Part shown: in pieces, positions 26,782 to 35,659 of the stretch
Position numbering within the stretch: the first letter of the stretch is position 1
Layout of the letters: each line of letters opens with the position of its first letter
NCBI RefSeq assembly: GCF_002899455.1
Contig: NZ_PPFB01000001.1
Location: 2,193,501 to 2,257,500, forward strand
Origin: Streptomyces sp. DH-12
Lineage (GTDB): Bacteria; Actinomycetota; Actinomycetes; Streptomycetales; Streptomycetaceae
Length of the DNA: 64,000 nt
Direction of reading: 5' to 3'
Notes under the pieces: generated by a model
Database searches by the model: none
What the model was told of the DNA's origin: nothing
The model's input: only the letters and a program-made list of their open reading frames with translations
Position numbers and translations under genes: made by a program

Positions 26782-27447
26782 GTGTTCGACTTTCTTGAAG
26801 ATTACGACCTGCTGGGGGCCTTCTGGACGACGGTGCAGCTCGCTGTGCTCTCCGCCGTCGGCTCCCTGATCTGGGGCACCCTGCTGGCCGCCATGCGCGT
26901 CGGCCCGGTGCCGCTGATGCGCGGCTTCGGGACCGCGTACGTGAACATCGTGCGGAACATCCCGCTGACGGTCATCATCCTGTTCACGTCGCTCGGCCTG
27001 AACCAGACCCTGGGCGCCACGCTCGGCGCGGACGACTTCGAAACGATCAACTTCCGGCTCGCGGTCCTCGGTCTGATCCTGTACACCTCGGCCTTCGTGT
27101 GCGAGGCGCTGCGCTCCGGCATCAACACCGTGCCGGTCGGCCAGGCCGAGGCCGCCCGCGCGCTCGGCCTCAGCTTCAACCAGGTGCTGGGCCTCGTGGT
27201 GCTGCCCCAGGCGTTCCGTTCGTCCGTCGGGCCGCTGGCGAACGTCCTCATCGCGCTCATCAAGAACACCACGGTGGCCGCCGCCATCGGCGTCGCCGAG
27301 GCGGCGCTGCTGATGAAGGAGATGATCGAGAACGAGGCGCAGCTGCTGCTGATCTCCGCGGTCATCGCGTTCGGTTTCGTGGTTCTGACGCTGCCGACCG
27401 GCCTGTTCCTCGGCTGGGTGGGCAAGAAGGTGGCGGTGAAGCGATGA
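26782..27447 (+). CDS. gluC: Glutamate ABC transporter permease
   Basis: This 221-aa inner-membrane permease of the HisM/GlnP type has about five transmembrane segments (first at about residues 14-36). The EAA loop for docking the ATPase reads EAARALGLSFNQVLGLVVLPQA. The GTG at 26782 (VFDFLEDYD) is preferred: GGGAG lies just upstream, and the protein then has the family length. Its stop overlaps the gluD start in an ATGA arrangement (27444-27447), so the two permeases are translationally coupled. Confidence 0.92.
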   Translation: MFDFLEDYDLLGAFWTTVQLAVLSAVGSLIWGTLLAAMRVGPVPLMRGFGTAYVNIVRNIPLTVIILFTSLGLNQTLGATLGADDFETINFRLAVLGLILYTSAFVCEALRSGINTVPVGQAEAARALGLSFNQVLGLVVLPQAFRSSVGPLANVLIALIKNTTVAAAIGVAEAALLMKEMIENEAQLLLISAVIAFGFVVLTLPTGLFLGWVGKKVAVKR

Positions 27448-28349
27448 GCTCCGTTCTCTACGACGCCCAGGGCCCCCGCGCCAAGCGGCGGAACATCATC
27501 TTCACGGCGGTGTTCCTGGTCGCTCTCGCCGCCCTCCTCTGGTGGGTGTTCAGCACCCTCAACGACAAGGGCCAGCTCGAGTGGGCCCTGTGGAAGCCGT
27601 TCTTCACCGGCACCGAGGCCTGGACCACGTACATCTGGCCGGGTCTGCAGAACACGCTGAAGGCCGCCGTCCTCGCGGTGATCATCGCACTGCCGCTCGG
27701 CGCGGTCCTCGGCATCGCCCGCCTGTCCGACCACGCCTGGGTCCGGATCCCCGCCGGTGTCGTGGTGGAGTTCTTCCGCGCCATCCCCGTGCTGGTCCTG
27801 ATGATCTTCGGCCTGGCGCTGTTCGCCGAGTACACCAACGTCAGTTCCGACGACCGCCCGCTGTACGCGGTCGTCACGGGTCTGGTCCTCTACAACGCCT
27901 CCGTCCTCGCGGAGATCGTGCGCGCCGGCATCCTGTCCCTGCCCAAGGGCCAGTCCGAGGCCGCGATGGCGATCGGCCTGCGCAAGAACCAGCTCATGCG
28001 GCTGGTCCTGCTGCCGCAGGCGGTCACCGCGATGCTCCCGGCCATCGTCAGCCAGCTCGTCGTCATCGTGAAGGACACCGCCCTGGGTGGCGCCGTCCTC
28101 ACCTTCCCCGAGCTCCTCGCCTCGGCCAACACGATGAGCGGCTACTACGGCGCCAACGTGATCGCCAGCTTCACCGTGGTCGCCGTGCTCTTCATCGCGC
28201 TCAACTTCGCCCTGACCTCCTTCGCCTCCTGGCTCGAGGCACGGCTGCGACGCAGCAAGCGCGGTACGGGTGCGGTGCTCGGCGCCGACGACGTGGACGA
28301 CATCAACGCGGCCGAGGTCGGCGGTCCGCACAAGACCGACGGCGTCTGA
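27444..28349 (+). CDS. gluD: Glutamate ABC transporter permease
   Basis: This 301-aa partner permease has an N-terminal transmembrane helix (about residues 19-38), a periplasmic loop, and the conserved BPD_transp_1 core from about residue 60. The EAA loop reads SEAAMAIGLRKNQLMRLVLLPQA. A hydrophilic C-terminal tail (about 265-301, Arg-rich then acidic) extends beyond the family core. It is coupled to gluC and is the last gene of the operon, followed by a strong terminator at 28367-28406. Confidence 0.94.
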   Translation: MSSVLYDAQGPRAKRRNIIFTAVFLVALAALLWWVFSTLNDKGQLEWALWKPFFTGTEAWTTYIWPGLQNTLKAAVLAVIIALPLGAVLGIARLSDHAWVRIPAGVVVEFFRAIPVLVLMIFGLALFAEYTNVSSDDRPLYAVVTGLVLYNASVLAEIVRAGILSLPKGQSEAAMAIGLRKNQLMRLVLLPQAVTAMLPAIVSQLVVIVKDTALGGAVLTFPELLASANTMSGYYGANVIASFTVVAVLFIALNFALTSFASWLEARLRRSKRGTGAVLGADDVDDINAAEVGGPHKTDGV

Positions 28350-28366
28350 CGCGCGTCCGCCCGTGA

Positions 28367-28406
28367 CACGACTGTGGCCCGCCGGGAACGGCGGGCCACA
28401 GTCGTG
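28367..28406 (+). terminator. Terminator of gluABCD
   Basis: A perfect 18-bp stem (28367-28384 with 28389-28406) is closed by a GGAA tetraloop 17 bp after the gluD stop. Confidence 0.9.
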
Positions 28407-28639
28407 CCGGTGACCGGACGTCATCACCGTGACGGGTGAGCGGTGCGTCCCGGACCCACGTGAGGAACTGTCACGTGCCGGGACCGCTTCCGCAGCGGCT
28501 CATGATCGCCACCGCCCTTCGGTCACTTGACGCAAGCACCGGCAATAGGTTGCATACGTTCTGTGATCGTGCACCCTGCTCCATCTTCCTGTTCCCCCAC
28601 GTCCTCCCCGACGTCACTCCGAGCAGGGGGCGCCGCGCC

Positions 28640-30289
28640 GTGGACCCGGTGATCGTCGTCGGAGCGGGGCCCGTCGGGCTCACGCTGGCGCTGGCGCTGG
28701 CGCGTCAGGACGTGCCGTGCGTGGTCCTCGACGAGGGGCCGGGCAAGGACGAACCCCGTCCCGCCCGCACCGTCGTGCTGCGTGAGGACACCGCCGCGCT
28801 GATGGAGCGGCTGACCGGCCTGTCCCTCGGCCACGCGGGCTTCCGTTGGGCCGGATGGCGGTCGATGCGGCGCAAGCAGGTGACGGGCGAGGTCGCCTTC
28901 CAGGACGCCGAGGCCGCTCCCCTGCACATCGCCCAGCACGTCCTGACCGGCGCGCTGCGCGCGGTGCTGGGGAACGAACGGCTCGTCGAGATCGTCGCCG
29001 ACAGCCGGCTGGACACCATAGAGCAGGAACGCTCCGGCGTCACCGCCCGCACCCGGGGCTCCTCCGGCACCTGGTGGCGCGGCAGCTACCTGGTCGGCTG
29101 CGACGGCCCGCGCTCCACCGTGCGCAAACTCCAGGACATCCGCTTCCCCGGCCGCACCGCGGTCGAACGTCACGCCGTCGCCGCCCTGCGCACCGAACTC
29201 CCCTGGCAGGACGAGGCGCTGCTGCACCGCTCGCCGCCGTGGCGCACGTCCGGCCCCTTCGCCGGCGAGATCACCGCGCGCCCGCTGCCGGACGGGGTGT
29301 GGCGGCTGGACTGGCTGCTGCCGCCCGGCAAGGACCTGGTCACCCCCGAGATGCTGCTCACCCGCATCCGGGAGACCCTGGCCGGCTGGAACGGCGGCTC
29401 GGTGCCGCCGTACGAACTGCTCGACACCGGGGTGCACACCGTCCACCACCGGCTGGCCCGGCGCTGGCGGGCCGACCGCGTCTTCCTCGCCGGGGACGCG
29501 GCGCACCTGCTCGGCGCGCTGGGCACGCACGGGCTGGACGAAGGGCTGCGCGACGCCGACAACCTCGCCTGGAAACTGGCCCTGGCCTGGCACCACGGCC
29601 CGCACGACGCGCTGCTCGACAGCTATCAGACCGAGCGTCGCGCCATCGTCTCCTCCCGGCTGCGCGCCGCCGACCAGGCACTGCCGCTGCTGCGCGGCGG
29701 CGGAGGGCTGCGCGCCTACGTCCCCGGCTCCTCGCGCGGCCTCGACACGCTCCTGATGGACGGTCACCTCGGGCGGGGCGCACTGGGCGCGCCCGGCACG
29801 TACGCCGACTCGCCGCTCGCGCCCGGCCCTCTGGAGGGCGAGGCGCCGGTCGGCACGGCGCCGGGGGCGGCGGTCACGGACGTGGTCGTCACCGCCGAGG
29901 ACGGCGCCTTCGTCCGGCTACGGGACCGGCTCGGGCGGGGCGCCCTGCTGGTGGTGCTGGTCGCGCCGGGCACCGGGGTGTGGGAACGCCGGCACTGGGT
30001 GTCCGCCGGGATCATGCCGCGGCTGGCGGCCGCCGTCTCCGCGCTGCCGCACCGCGCGGAACTGCTGGTCGCCGAGAGCTATCCCGGCGCGGCGGCCCAC
30101 ACGGTACTGCTCGTCCGCCCCGACGGGCACCTCGTCACGGCGCTGAGCGGGGTCCGCCCGGCGGACATGTACGCGGCGGCGGAGGCGGCCCTTGGCGGAC
30201 CGGCGGTCTCGGCGGAGTCGAGGGATGCGGGAGACCCGGGCGATTCGGGGGCGAAGGCCAGGGAGGACGCGGGGGCGGGGTCTCGGTGA
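28640..30289 (+). CDS. FAD-dependent aromatic-type monooxygenase
   Basis: The 549-aa protein belongs to the PHBH-like class A flavoprotein monooxygenases, which hydroxylate aromatic or polyketide substrates using NAD(P)H and oxygen. The FAD-binding GAGPVG motif is at residues 7-12, the middle DG motif appears as VGCDGPRSTVRK, and the GD motif as FLAGDAAHLLGALGTHGLDEG. A C-terminal thioredoxin-like extension (about 430-520) is typical of the larger members. The GTG at 28640 places the dinucleotide motif at the N-terminus as usual and has AGGGGG upstream; the frame is open to 28436, where an ATG is possible. No partner biosynthetic genes are nearby, so the substrate is unknown. Confidence 0.87.
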   Translation: MDPVIVVGAGPVGLTLALALARQDVPCVVLDEGPGKDEPRPARTVVLREDTAALMERLTGLSLGHAGFRWAGWRSMRRKQVTGEVAFQDAEAAPLHIAQHVLTGALRAVLGNERLVEIVADSRLDTIEQERSGVTARTRGSSGTWWRGSYLVGCDGPRSTVRKLQDIRFPGRTAVERHAVAALRTELPWQDEALLHRSPPWRTSGPFAGEITARPLPDGVWRLDWLLPPGKDLVTPEMLLTRIRETLAGWNGGSVPPYELLDTGVHTVHHRLARRWRADRVFLAGDAAHLLGALGTHGLDEGLRDADNLAWKLALAWHHGPHDALLDSYQTERRAIVSSRLRAADQALPLLRGGGGLRAYVPGSSRGLDTLLMDGHLGRGALGAPGTYADSPLAPGPLEGEAPVGTAPGAAVTDVVVTAEDGAFVRLRDRLGRGALLVVLVAPGTGVWERRHWVSAGIMPRLAAAVSALPHRAELLVAESYPGAAAHTVLLVRPDGHLVTALSGVRPADMYAAAEAALGGPAVSAESRDAGDPGDSGAKAREDAGAGSR

Positions 30290-30505
30290 GGTGGGGTGCC
30301 TGCTGGGGGCGGGCCTTGGTCTGGGCGTGAGCGCCCCGGCGCGTTGGGGTGCGCTGAGGGCGGGGGTGCCTGGGGCGAGGGTGCGCTGGGCGTGGTGCGG
30401 CTGAACACGGTGCCGTCGAGCGGCGGCTTCCAGGCCTGGCGGGCGGCGGGACCACCGGTGGCACCGGCAGCCGCGCAGGCGGAGCACCCGTCTCCGGCTG
30501 CCCGC

Positions 30506-31318
30506 TCAGTACCCCTCGTCACCGAGGAACTCGGTGTCCTCGCCCTCCTCCTCCAGCGCCTGGCGGACCACGCGCAGGGCGAGTCCCTCCGGGTAGCCCT
30601 TGCGGGCGAGCATGCCGGCGAGGCGGCGTATCCGCTTGTCGCGGTCGAGTCCGCGGGTGGCGCGCAGCTTGCGCGCGACCAGTTCGCGGGCGGTCTCCTC
30701 CTCCTGCTCGGAGTCGAGCCGGGAGACGGCCTCGTCGACCAGCGCGGGGTCCACGCCCTTGGTGCGCAGCTCACGCGCGAGGGCGCGTCGGGCCAGCCCG
30801 CGGCCGTGGTGCCGGGACTCCACCCAGGCGTCCGCGAAGGCGCTGTCGTTGACCAGTCCGACCTCCTCGAACCGGGACAGCACCTCCTCGGCGGCCTCGT
30901 CGGGGATCTCCCGCTTGCGGAGGGCGTCGGCGAGCTGCTTGCGGGTGCGCGGGGTCCCGGTGAGCAGCCGCAGGCAGATCGCCCGCGCCCGCTCCACCGG
31001 GTCCCCCGGAGGTTCCTCCCGCTCTGCCCTCACCGATGCGGAGGCGCCTCCGTCCGCCGCGGCCGCCTCGCCGAAGGAGCGGCGCCGGCGTCCACGTGCA
31101 CCGTGCGGCTCGCCGTCACGCGAGCCACCCGTCCGTGCCGTACGACCGCCGCGTCGCCGACCGCCGCCACCGCCCGCGTCCGGGCGGCCGGGGTCCGCGC
31201 CGTCGTCGTACGCCGTGTCACCGCCGACGGCCGGGTCCTCGCCGCCCACGGTGTCCCTCCCCCGTGGGACACCGGGAGCGTCGTACTCGTACTCGGCCCA
31301 GTCGGTTCGTCGGGTCAC
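30506..31318 (-). CDS. recX: Recombination regulator RecX
   Basis: RecX binds and modulates RecA filaments. The 270-aa protein has a long disordered Gly/Arg/Asp-rich N-terminal part (about residues 1-105) and then the conserved three-helix repeats: RARAICLRLLTGTPRTRKQLADAL, LVNDSAFADAWVESRHHGRGLARRALARELRTKGV and IRRLAGMLARKGYPEGLALRVV. It begins 3 bp after the recA stop on the same strand, so the two form an operon under the recA promoter. Streptomyces RecX proteins characteristically have this N-terminal extension. Confidence 0.95.
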   Translation of the reverse strand: MTRRTDWAEYEYDAPGVPRGRDTVGGEDPAVGGDTAYDDGADPGRPDAGGGGGRRRGGRTARTGGSRDGEPHGARGRRRRSFGEAAAADGGASASVRAEREEPPGDPVERARAICLRLLTGTPRTRKQLADALRKREIPDEAAEEVLSRFEEVGLVNDSAFADAWVESRHHGRGLARRALARELRTKGVDPALVDEAVSRLDSEQEEETARELVARKLRATRGLDRDKRIRRLAGMLARKGYPEGLALRVVRQALEEEGEDTEFLGDEGY

Positions 31319-31321
31319 GGG

Positions 31322-32440
31322 TCAGCTCTTGGCCGCCGCGGCCTTGGACTTGGAGCCCTTGGCCGCCGGGACCGGTACCGCTGCGGGCTCGGCCGGAGCG
31401 GCGCCCGCGGCGTCCGCGCCCGCCTCGGCGGGGGTCTCCTCGGGCCGGACGCCCACGCCCAGCTTCTCCTTGATCTTCTTCTCGATCTCGTTGGCGAGGT
31501 CGGGGTTGTCCTTCAGGAAGTTGCGGGCGTTCTCCTTGCCCTGGCCGAGCTGGTCGCCCTCGTACGTGTACCAGGCGCCGGCCTTGCGGACGAAGCCGTG
31601 CTCCACGCCCATGTCGATCAGACCGCCCTCGCGGCTGATGCCCTGGCCGTAGAGGATGTCGAACTCGGCCTGCTTGAAAGGCGGCGCGACCTTGTTCTTG
31701 ACGACCTTGCAGCGGGTGCGGTTGCCGACCGCCTCGGTGCCGTCCTTGAGGGTCTCGATGCGGCGGATGTCGATACGCACGGAGGCGTAGAACTTCAGCG
31801 CGCGGCCACCGGTCGTGGTCTCCGGGGAGCCGAACATCACTCCGATCTTCTCGCGGAGCTGGTTGATGAAGATCGCGGTGGTCTTGGACTGGTTGAGCGC
31901 GCTGGTGATCTTCCGCAGGGCCTGGCTCATCAGACGGGCCTGCAGACCCACGTGGCTGTCGCCCATCTCGCCCTCGATCTCCGCGCGGGGGACGAGCGCC
32001 GCGACGGAGTCGATGACGATGAGGTCGAGGGCTCCGGAGCGGACCAGCATGTCCACGATCTCCAGGGCCTGCTCGCCGTTGTCCGGCTGGGACAGGATGA
32101 GGTTGTCGATGTCGACGCCGAGCTTCTTCGCGTACTCGGGGTCGAGGGCGTGCTCCGCGTCCACGAACGCGACCTGGCCGCCGGCCTTCTGCGCGTTCGC
32201 CACCGCGTGCAGGGTCAGGGTCGTCTTGCCGGAGGACTCCGGTCCGTAGATCTCCACCACGCGGCCGCGCGGCAGACCGCCGACGCCGAGGGCCACGTCG
32301 AGCGCGGTCGATCCGGTCGGGATGACCTCGATGGGCTCCTTCGACCGCTCGCCCATGCGCATGACCGCGCCCTTGCCGAATTGCCGTTCAATCTGTGCGA
32401 GCGCGGCGTCGAGCGCCTTCTCGCGGTCGGTTCCTGCCAT
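31322..32440 (-). CDS. recA: Recombinase RecA
   Basis: RecA forms filaments on single-stranded DNA, performs strand exchange and triggers LexA self-cleavage. The 372-aa protein has Walker A GPESSGKT, Walker [11 protein letters not shown], the MAW-like loop SGALD, loop L2 [21 protein letters not shown], and an Ala/Pro/Lys-rich C-terminal tail typical of actinobacteria. The ATG at 32440 gives [11 protein letters not shown], the family start; GGTGGAA lies upstream. An SOS-type box and a -35 hexamer are visible upstream (32605-32631). recX follows with a 3-bp gap. Confidence 0.98.
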   Translation of the reverse strand: MAGTDREKALDAALAQIERQFGKGAVMRMGERSKEPIEVIPTGSTALDVALGVGGLPRGRVVEIYGPESSGKTTLTLHAVANAQKAGGQVAFVDAEHALDPEYAKKLGVDIDNLILSQPDNGEQALEIVDMLVRSGALDLIVIDSVAALVPRAEIEGEMGDSHVGLQARLMSQALRKITSALNQSKTTAIFINQLREKIGVMFGSPETTTGGRALKFYASVRIDIRRIETLKDGTEAVGNRTRCKVVKNKVAPPFKQAEFDILYGQGISREGGLIDMGVEHGFVRKAGAWYTYEGDQLGQGKENARNFLKDNPDLANEIEKKIKEKLGVGVRPEETPAEAGADAAGAAPAEPAAVPVPAAKGSKSKAAAAKS

Positions 32441-32604
32441 GGGTTCCACCCGGTTTGCTTGAGTCGATCGCTTCACGTCAAAGACGCTAACGCCTGCCAC
32501 TGACAACGCGCCCCGACGCACGTCCGGCCTGTGGATAACTCGGGCCCATATCCACCCCGACTGGGACAGAACGCCCGGAGTTGAGCCTCACCGGCTCCCC
32601 CATA

Positions 32605-32631
32605 AGAATAGATGTTCGATTTTTGTGTCAA
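32605..32631 (-). promoter_or_regulatory. SOS-regulated recA promoter
   Basis: Reading the minus strand, a -35-like TTGACA (32631-32626) is followed by CGAACATCTATTCT (32618-32605), which fits the LexA operator CGAAC-N4-GTTCG with two mismatches in the right half. The operator lies between the -35 and -10 positions, so LexA binding would block RNA polymerase. The box is about 165 bp upstream of the recA start. Confidence 0.78.
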
Positions 32632-32710
32632 GCCGAACCACCGGCCCCCCGAGCCCCCGGACCCCCTCGTCGCCGGGGCCCCGCCCCGCGGCGCCGGAAG
32701 CCCCGGGCCC

Positions 32711-34036
32711 TCACACTCCGGCCGTCCCGCCGTCCCCCCTGCCGGTCGTCCCGGAGCCGGGCGCGCCCGCACCGGCCGTCCCGGCACCGCTCGGCCCGGC
32801 ACCGGCCGGTTCCGGGCGCCGCTGTGCCCACAGGCCCCGGACGCGGCGGCCCAGGGCGCCCGGGCCGCCGGAGCCGCGGTGGCCGAGGACCCTCGGGTCG
32901 TCGGTGACGTCGTACCGCTTCACGTACGCGCCGAGGAACGCCTGGAGCGTGGCGACGGCGGGGATGGCGATCAGGGCGCCCACGGCGCCGAGCAGGGCGG
33001 TGCCCGCGATGACGGAGCCGAAGGCGACCGCCGGGTGGATGTCGACGGTCCGGGCGGTCAGCTTGGGCTGCAGCACGTAGTTCTCGAACTGCTGGTAGAC
33101 CACCACGAACACCAGCACCCACACCGCGTACCAGGGCGCGACCGCGAAGGCGATCAGCATGGGCAGCGCGCCGGCCAGGTACGTGCCGATGGTGGGGATG
33201 AACTGCGACACCAGCCCCACCCACACCGCCAGCACGGGGGCGTAGGGCACGTCGAGGAACTCGAGCAGGACGTAGTGCGCGAGGCCCGAGACGAGGGCCA
33301 TCAGACCGCGCGAGTAGAGGTAGCCGCCCGTCTTGTCCACGGCGATCTCCCAGGCGCGCAGCACCTCGGTCTGCCGGGCCGGCGGCAGGACGGAGCAGAT
33401 GGTGCGGCGCAGCCGGGGCCCGTCGGCGGCGAAGTAGAACGAGAACAGGCCGATGGTCAGCAGCCGGAAGAGCCCGCCGAGCACCTGGGCGGACACGTCC
33501 AGCACGCCGGTGGCGCTGTTCTGCACGTAATTGCGCAGCCAGTCGGACCTCAGCAGGTTCTCCTGGATGTCGACGCGCCGCAGTTCGGTGTGGAAGTGGG
33601 CGTTGACCCAGTTGATCACCGAGTCGAGGTACTGCGGGAAGTCCTCGACGATCGTGATGATCTGCTCCGCGAGCATCGAGCCGAGCAGCGTGACGAACCC
33701 CGCCCCCACGACCAGGACGCCCAGGAGGACGAGGAAGGTGCCGAGACCCCGCCGCACACCGCGCGCGGCCATCCAGCTCACCGCGGGTTCCACGGCGAGC
33801 GCCAGGAAGAACGCGATCAGGACGTTGATGAGCAGCCCGGTGAGCTGGTGGAAGGCCCAACTGCCGAGCTGGAACACGGCGACCAGGGCGAGCGCGAGCA
33901 CCATGGCGCGCGGCAGCCACCGCGGCATGCGGGCGTTCGGCCGGGGTGCGGGGTCCACCGGCGGGCCCGCGGGCGGGGGTGCGCCGGGCACGGTCGTGTT
34001 CTGGCCCGCGGGCCCGGTCTCGTCGGTGGCTGCCAC
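32711..34036 (-). CDS. AI-2E family membrane transporter
   Basis: The 441-aa protein belongs to the AI-2E/PerM family of eight-helix permeases, whose members export quorum signals or act as Na+/H+ antiporters. A Pro/Gly-rich cytoplasmic N-terminus (about 1-38) is followed by paired helices (MVLALALVAVFQLGSWAF and LINVLIAFFLALAVEPAVSW), a periplasmic loop with the IVEDFPQYLDS segment, and later helices including LVSQFIPTIGTYLAGALPMLI and FENYVLQPKLTARTVDIHP, the best conserved motif. A disordered Gly/Arg/Pro tail (about 370-441) ends it. GTG 34036 is a likely start, but no clear ribosome binding site supports it. Substrate unknown. Confidence 0.88.
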   Translation of the reverse strand: MAATDETGPAGQNTTVPGAPPPAGPPVDPAPRPNARMPRWLPRAMVLALALVAVFQLGSWAFHQLTGLLINVLIAFFLALAVEPAVSWMAARGVRRGLGTFLVLLGVLVVGAGFVTLLGSMLAEQIITIVEDFPQYLDSVINWVNAHFHTELRRVDIQENLLRSDWLRNYVQNSATGVLDVSAQVLGGLFRLLTIGLFSFYFAADGPRLRRTICSVLPPARQTEVLRAWEIAVDKTGGYLYSRGLMALVSGLAHYVLLEFLDVPYAPVLAVWVGLVSQFIPTIGTYLAGALPMLIAFAVAPWYAVWVLVFVVVYQQFENYVLQPKLTARTVDIHPAVAFGSVIAGTALLGAVGALIAIPAVATLQAFLGAYVKRYDVTDDPRVLGHRGSGGPGALGRRVRGLWAQRRPEPAGAGPSGAGTAGAGAPGSGTTGRGDGGTAGV

Positions 34037-34095
34037 GGCCCAAGTTTCACCCACGGCCGCGACAACTGTCCGCTCCTGTGGGATCCATGTGACGA

Positions 34096-34290
34096 TCAGC
34101 GCAGTTCCCGGGGGACGCCCATCACGGAGCAGACCACCTGCCAGACGTCCTTGGCGTCCCAGCCGGCCGCCAGCGCCTCGTGGACGGTCCGTCCGCCGAG
34201 TTCGGACATGACATGGTCGCGCGCGAAGGTGTCGGCGTAGCCCGCGCCGAAGTACTCCGTCATGCGCTCCCAGAAAACCGTCAACCGCAT
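34096..34290 (-). CDS. DUF3046 family small protein
   Basis: The 64-aa protein MRLTVFWERMTEYFG... is a full-length match in pattern to the actinobacterial DUF3046 family, including DHVMSELGGRTVHEALAAG and the ending VWQVVCSVMGVPRELR. Members lie next to recA/recX in many actinobacteria. Function is unknown. It starts at ATG 34290 and is followed 59 bp later by the AI-2E family gene on the same strand. Confidence 0.9.
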   Translation of the reverse strand: MRLTVFWERMTEYFGAGYADTFARDHVMSELGGRTVHEALAAGWDAKDVWQVVCSVMGVPRELR

Positions 34291-34370
34291 GCCTCCCAGT
34301 ATCCCGCCTGCGAGGGTGCCACCGGCCCACGGGCCCTGCGGGGCTCCGTGGCGCCCCTACGGTCGGTGCC

Positions 34371-35306
34371 ATGGCCGACACCGCAGCCGTACCGCTCACC
34401 CCGACACCCTCTTCGCAGGGCGCGCTCGCGCGCGCGGAGCGCTTCGTGTGGCTCACCGCGCGCGTACTGGAGCAGCGCCTGTTCGCCCACCACTTCCGCG
34501 ACGGCGCCGCAGGCCCCGTGGAGACGGCGCTGGAGGCGTACCGGAACGACGACGGCGGCTACGGTCACGCGCTGGAGCCCGCCCTGCGCGGACCGGCCAG
34601 CCTGCCCGCCCACATCGCACGCGCGCTGCACGTGCTCGACGCGGTGGGACGCTGCGACGCGCGCCGCGCGGAGGACGTGTGCCGTTATCTGACGTCCGTC
34701 TCGACGGCGGAAGGTGCGCTCCCGTGCGTCCGCCCGGCCGGGAGCGGCGACGATCCGGCCGACGCGCCCGGCTCGCTGTCGGCCACCGCACCGGTGGTGG
34801 GGCTGCTGCACCGCAACGAGGTGTGGCACCCGTGGCTGTTCCGCGCGACCCACTTCTGCCGGCAGGCCGTGGAGTCGCTGGAGACGGCACGCTCCGACGA
34901 GGTGGAGGCCGCCGTGCTCTTCCTCGACCACGCCCCGGACCGCGCCCGCGCGGAGGCCGCCGCCGAGCGACTGGGCCGCCTGGTGCGCCGGGAGCGGCTG
35001 GTGGAGCTCGGCCCGGACGGCCCCGGCGCGCAACGGGGCGCCCCCGGCCGCACCCCGGGCGACCGCCGCTTCCCGCACGACTACGCGCGGACGCCGGACT
35101 CACTGGCGCGCGCGTGGTTCACCGACGCGGAGATGGATCGTTCCCTGGACCGCCTCGCGGCCGGGCAGCAGGACGACGGAGGCTGGCCCGCCCGCCGGTC
35201 CCCGGGCGCCTCCGAACCCGCCCCGGGCGCCCTCGCGGAGTCCCGCCCCATCGCGACGATCGAGGCACTGCGCACCCTGGCCGCGTACGGCCGCCCCCTC
35301 GCCTGA
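34371..35306 (+). CDS. Hypothetical alpha/alpha-toroid (terpene cyclase/prenyltransferase-like) protein
   Basis: The 311-aa protein resembles Streptomyces proteins with the squalene cyclase/prenyltransferase helical barrel fold. Support comes from the repeated pattern of short Gly/Asp-rich turns between helices: YRNDDGGYGHALEP near residue 65 and QQDDGGWP near residue 280, both of QW-motif type. No catalytic DxDD motif of class II cyclases is present, so a cyclase activity is unlikely. It is divergent from the DUF3046 gene and convergent with azlD. Coding is well supported; function unknown. Confidence 0.75.
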   Translation: MADTAAVPLTPTPSSQGALARAERFVWLTARVLEQRLFAHHFRDGAAGPVETALEAYRNDDGGYGHALEPALRGPASLPAHIARALHVLDAVGRCDARRAEDVCRYLTSVSTAEGALPCVRPAGSGDDPADAPGSLSATAPVVGLLHRNEVWHPWLFRATHFCRQAVESLETARSDEVEAAVLFLDHAPDRARAEAAAERLGRLVRRERLVELGPDGPGAQRGAPGRTPGDRRFPHDYARTPDSLARAWFTDAEMDRSLDRLAAGQQDDGGWPARRSPGASEPAPGALAESRPIATIEALRTLAAYGRPLA

Positions 35307-35350
35307 GGCGCACGGCAGCCCGCGCGAGGACCGGACGAGGCCGCCTCGCC

Positions 35351-35659
35351 TCACCCGCCCAGGGCCCGCACCCCCGCCGTCACGAGCACGGCCGCCGCCA
35401 CCACGAGCAGGAACGGCGCACGCAGCAGGAGCGCCACGGCGGCGGCCGCCAGACCGGCGGCCCGCGCGTCCAGCACCAGGGCGCGTCCGTCCGCGAAGGC
35501 CTGCTGGGCCGTGAGGGCGGCGAGCAGGGCGACGGGCAGCAGCGCGGCGAGCCGGCGCACGAGGGGCCGTTCGAGGGCCCCGGCGGGCACCAGCAGCCCG
35601 GCGAGCTTCATGGCGTAGCAGCCGACGACGGTCAGACCGATCGCGAGCCAGATGGTCAC
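35351..35659 (-). CDS. azlD: AzlD-like small subunit of branched-chain amino acid exporter
   Basis: The 102-aa membrane protein has four hydrophobic segments and the AzlD pattern (YAMKLAGLLVP, LERPLVRRLAALLPVALLAAL). With AzlC it forms a branched-chain amino acid exporter in known cases. The GTG start at 35659 overlaps the azlC stop (GTGA at 35656-35659), and GGAGGAG lies ahead of it inside azlC, so translation is coupled. Confidence 0.87.
   Translation of the reverse strand: MTIWLAIGLTVVGCYAMKLAGLLVPAGALERPLVRRLAALLPVALLAALTAQQAFADGRALVLDARAAGLAAAAVALLLRAPFLLVVAAAVLVTAGVRALGG

Noticed and set aside
32528..32540. Single DnaA-box-like sequence (TGTGGATAA) upstream of recA
   Set aside because: One isolated match without clustering is no evidence for an origin.
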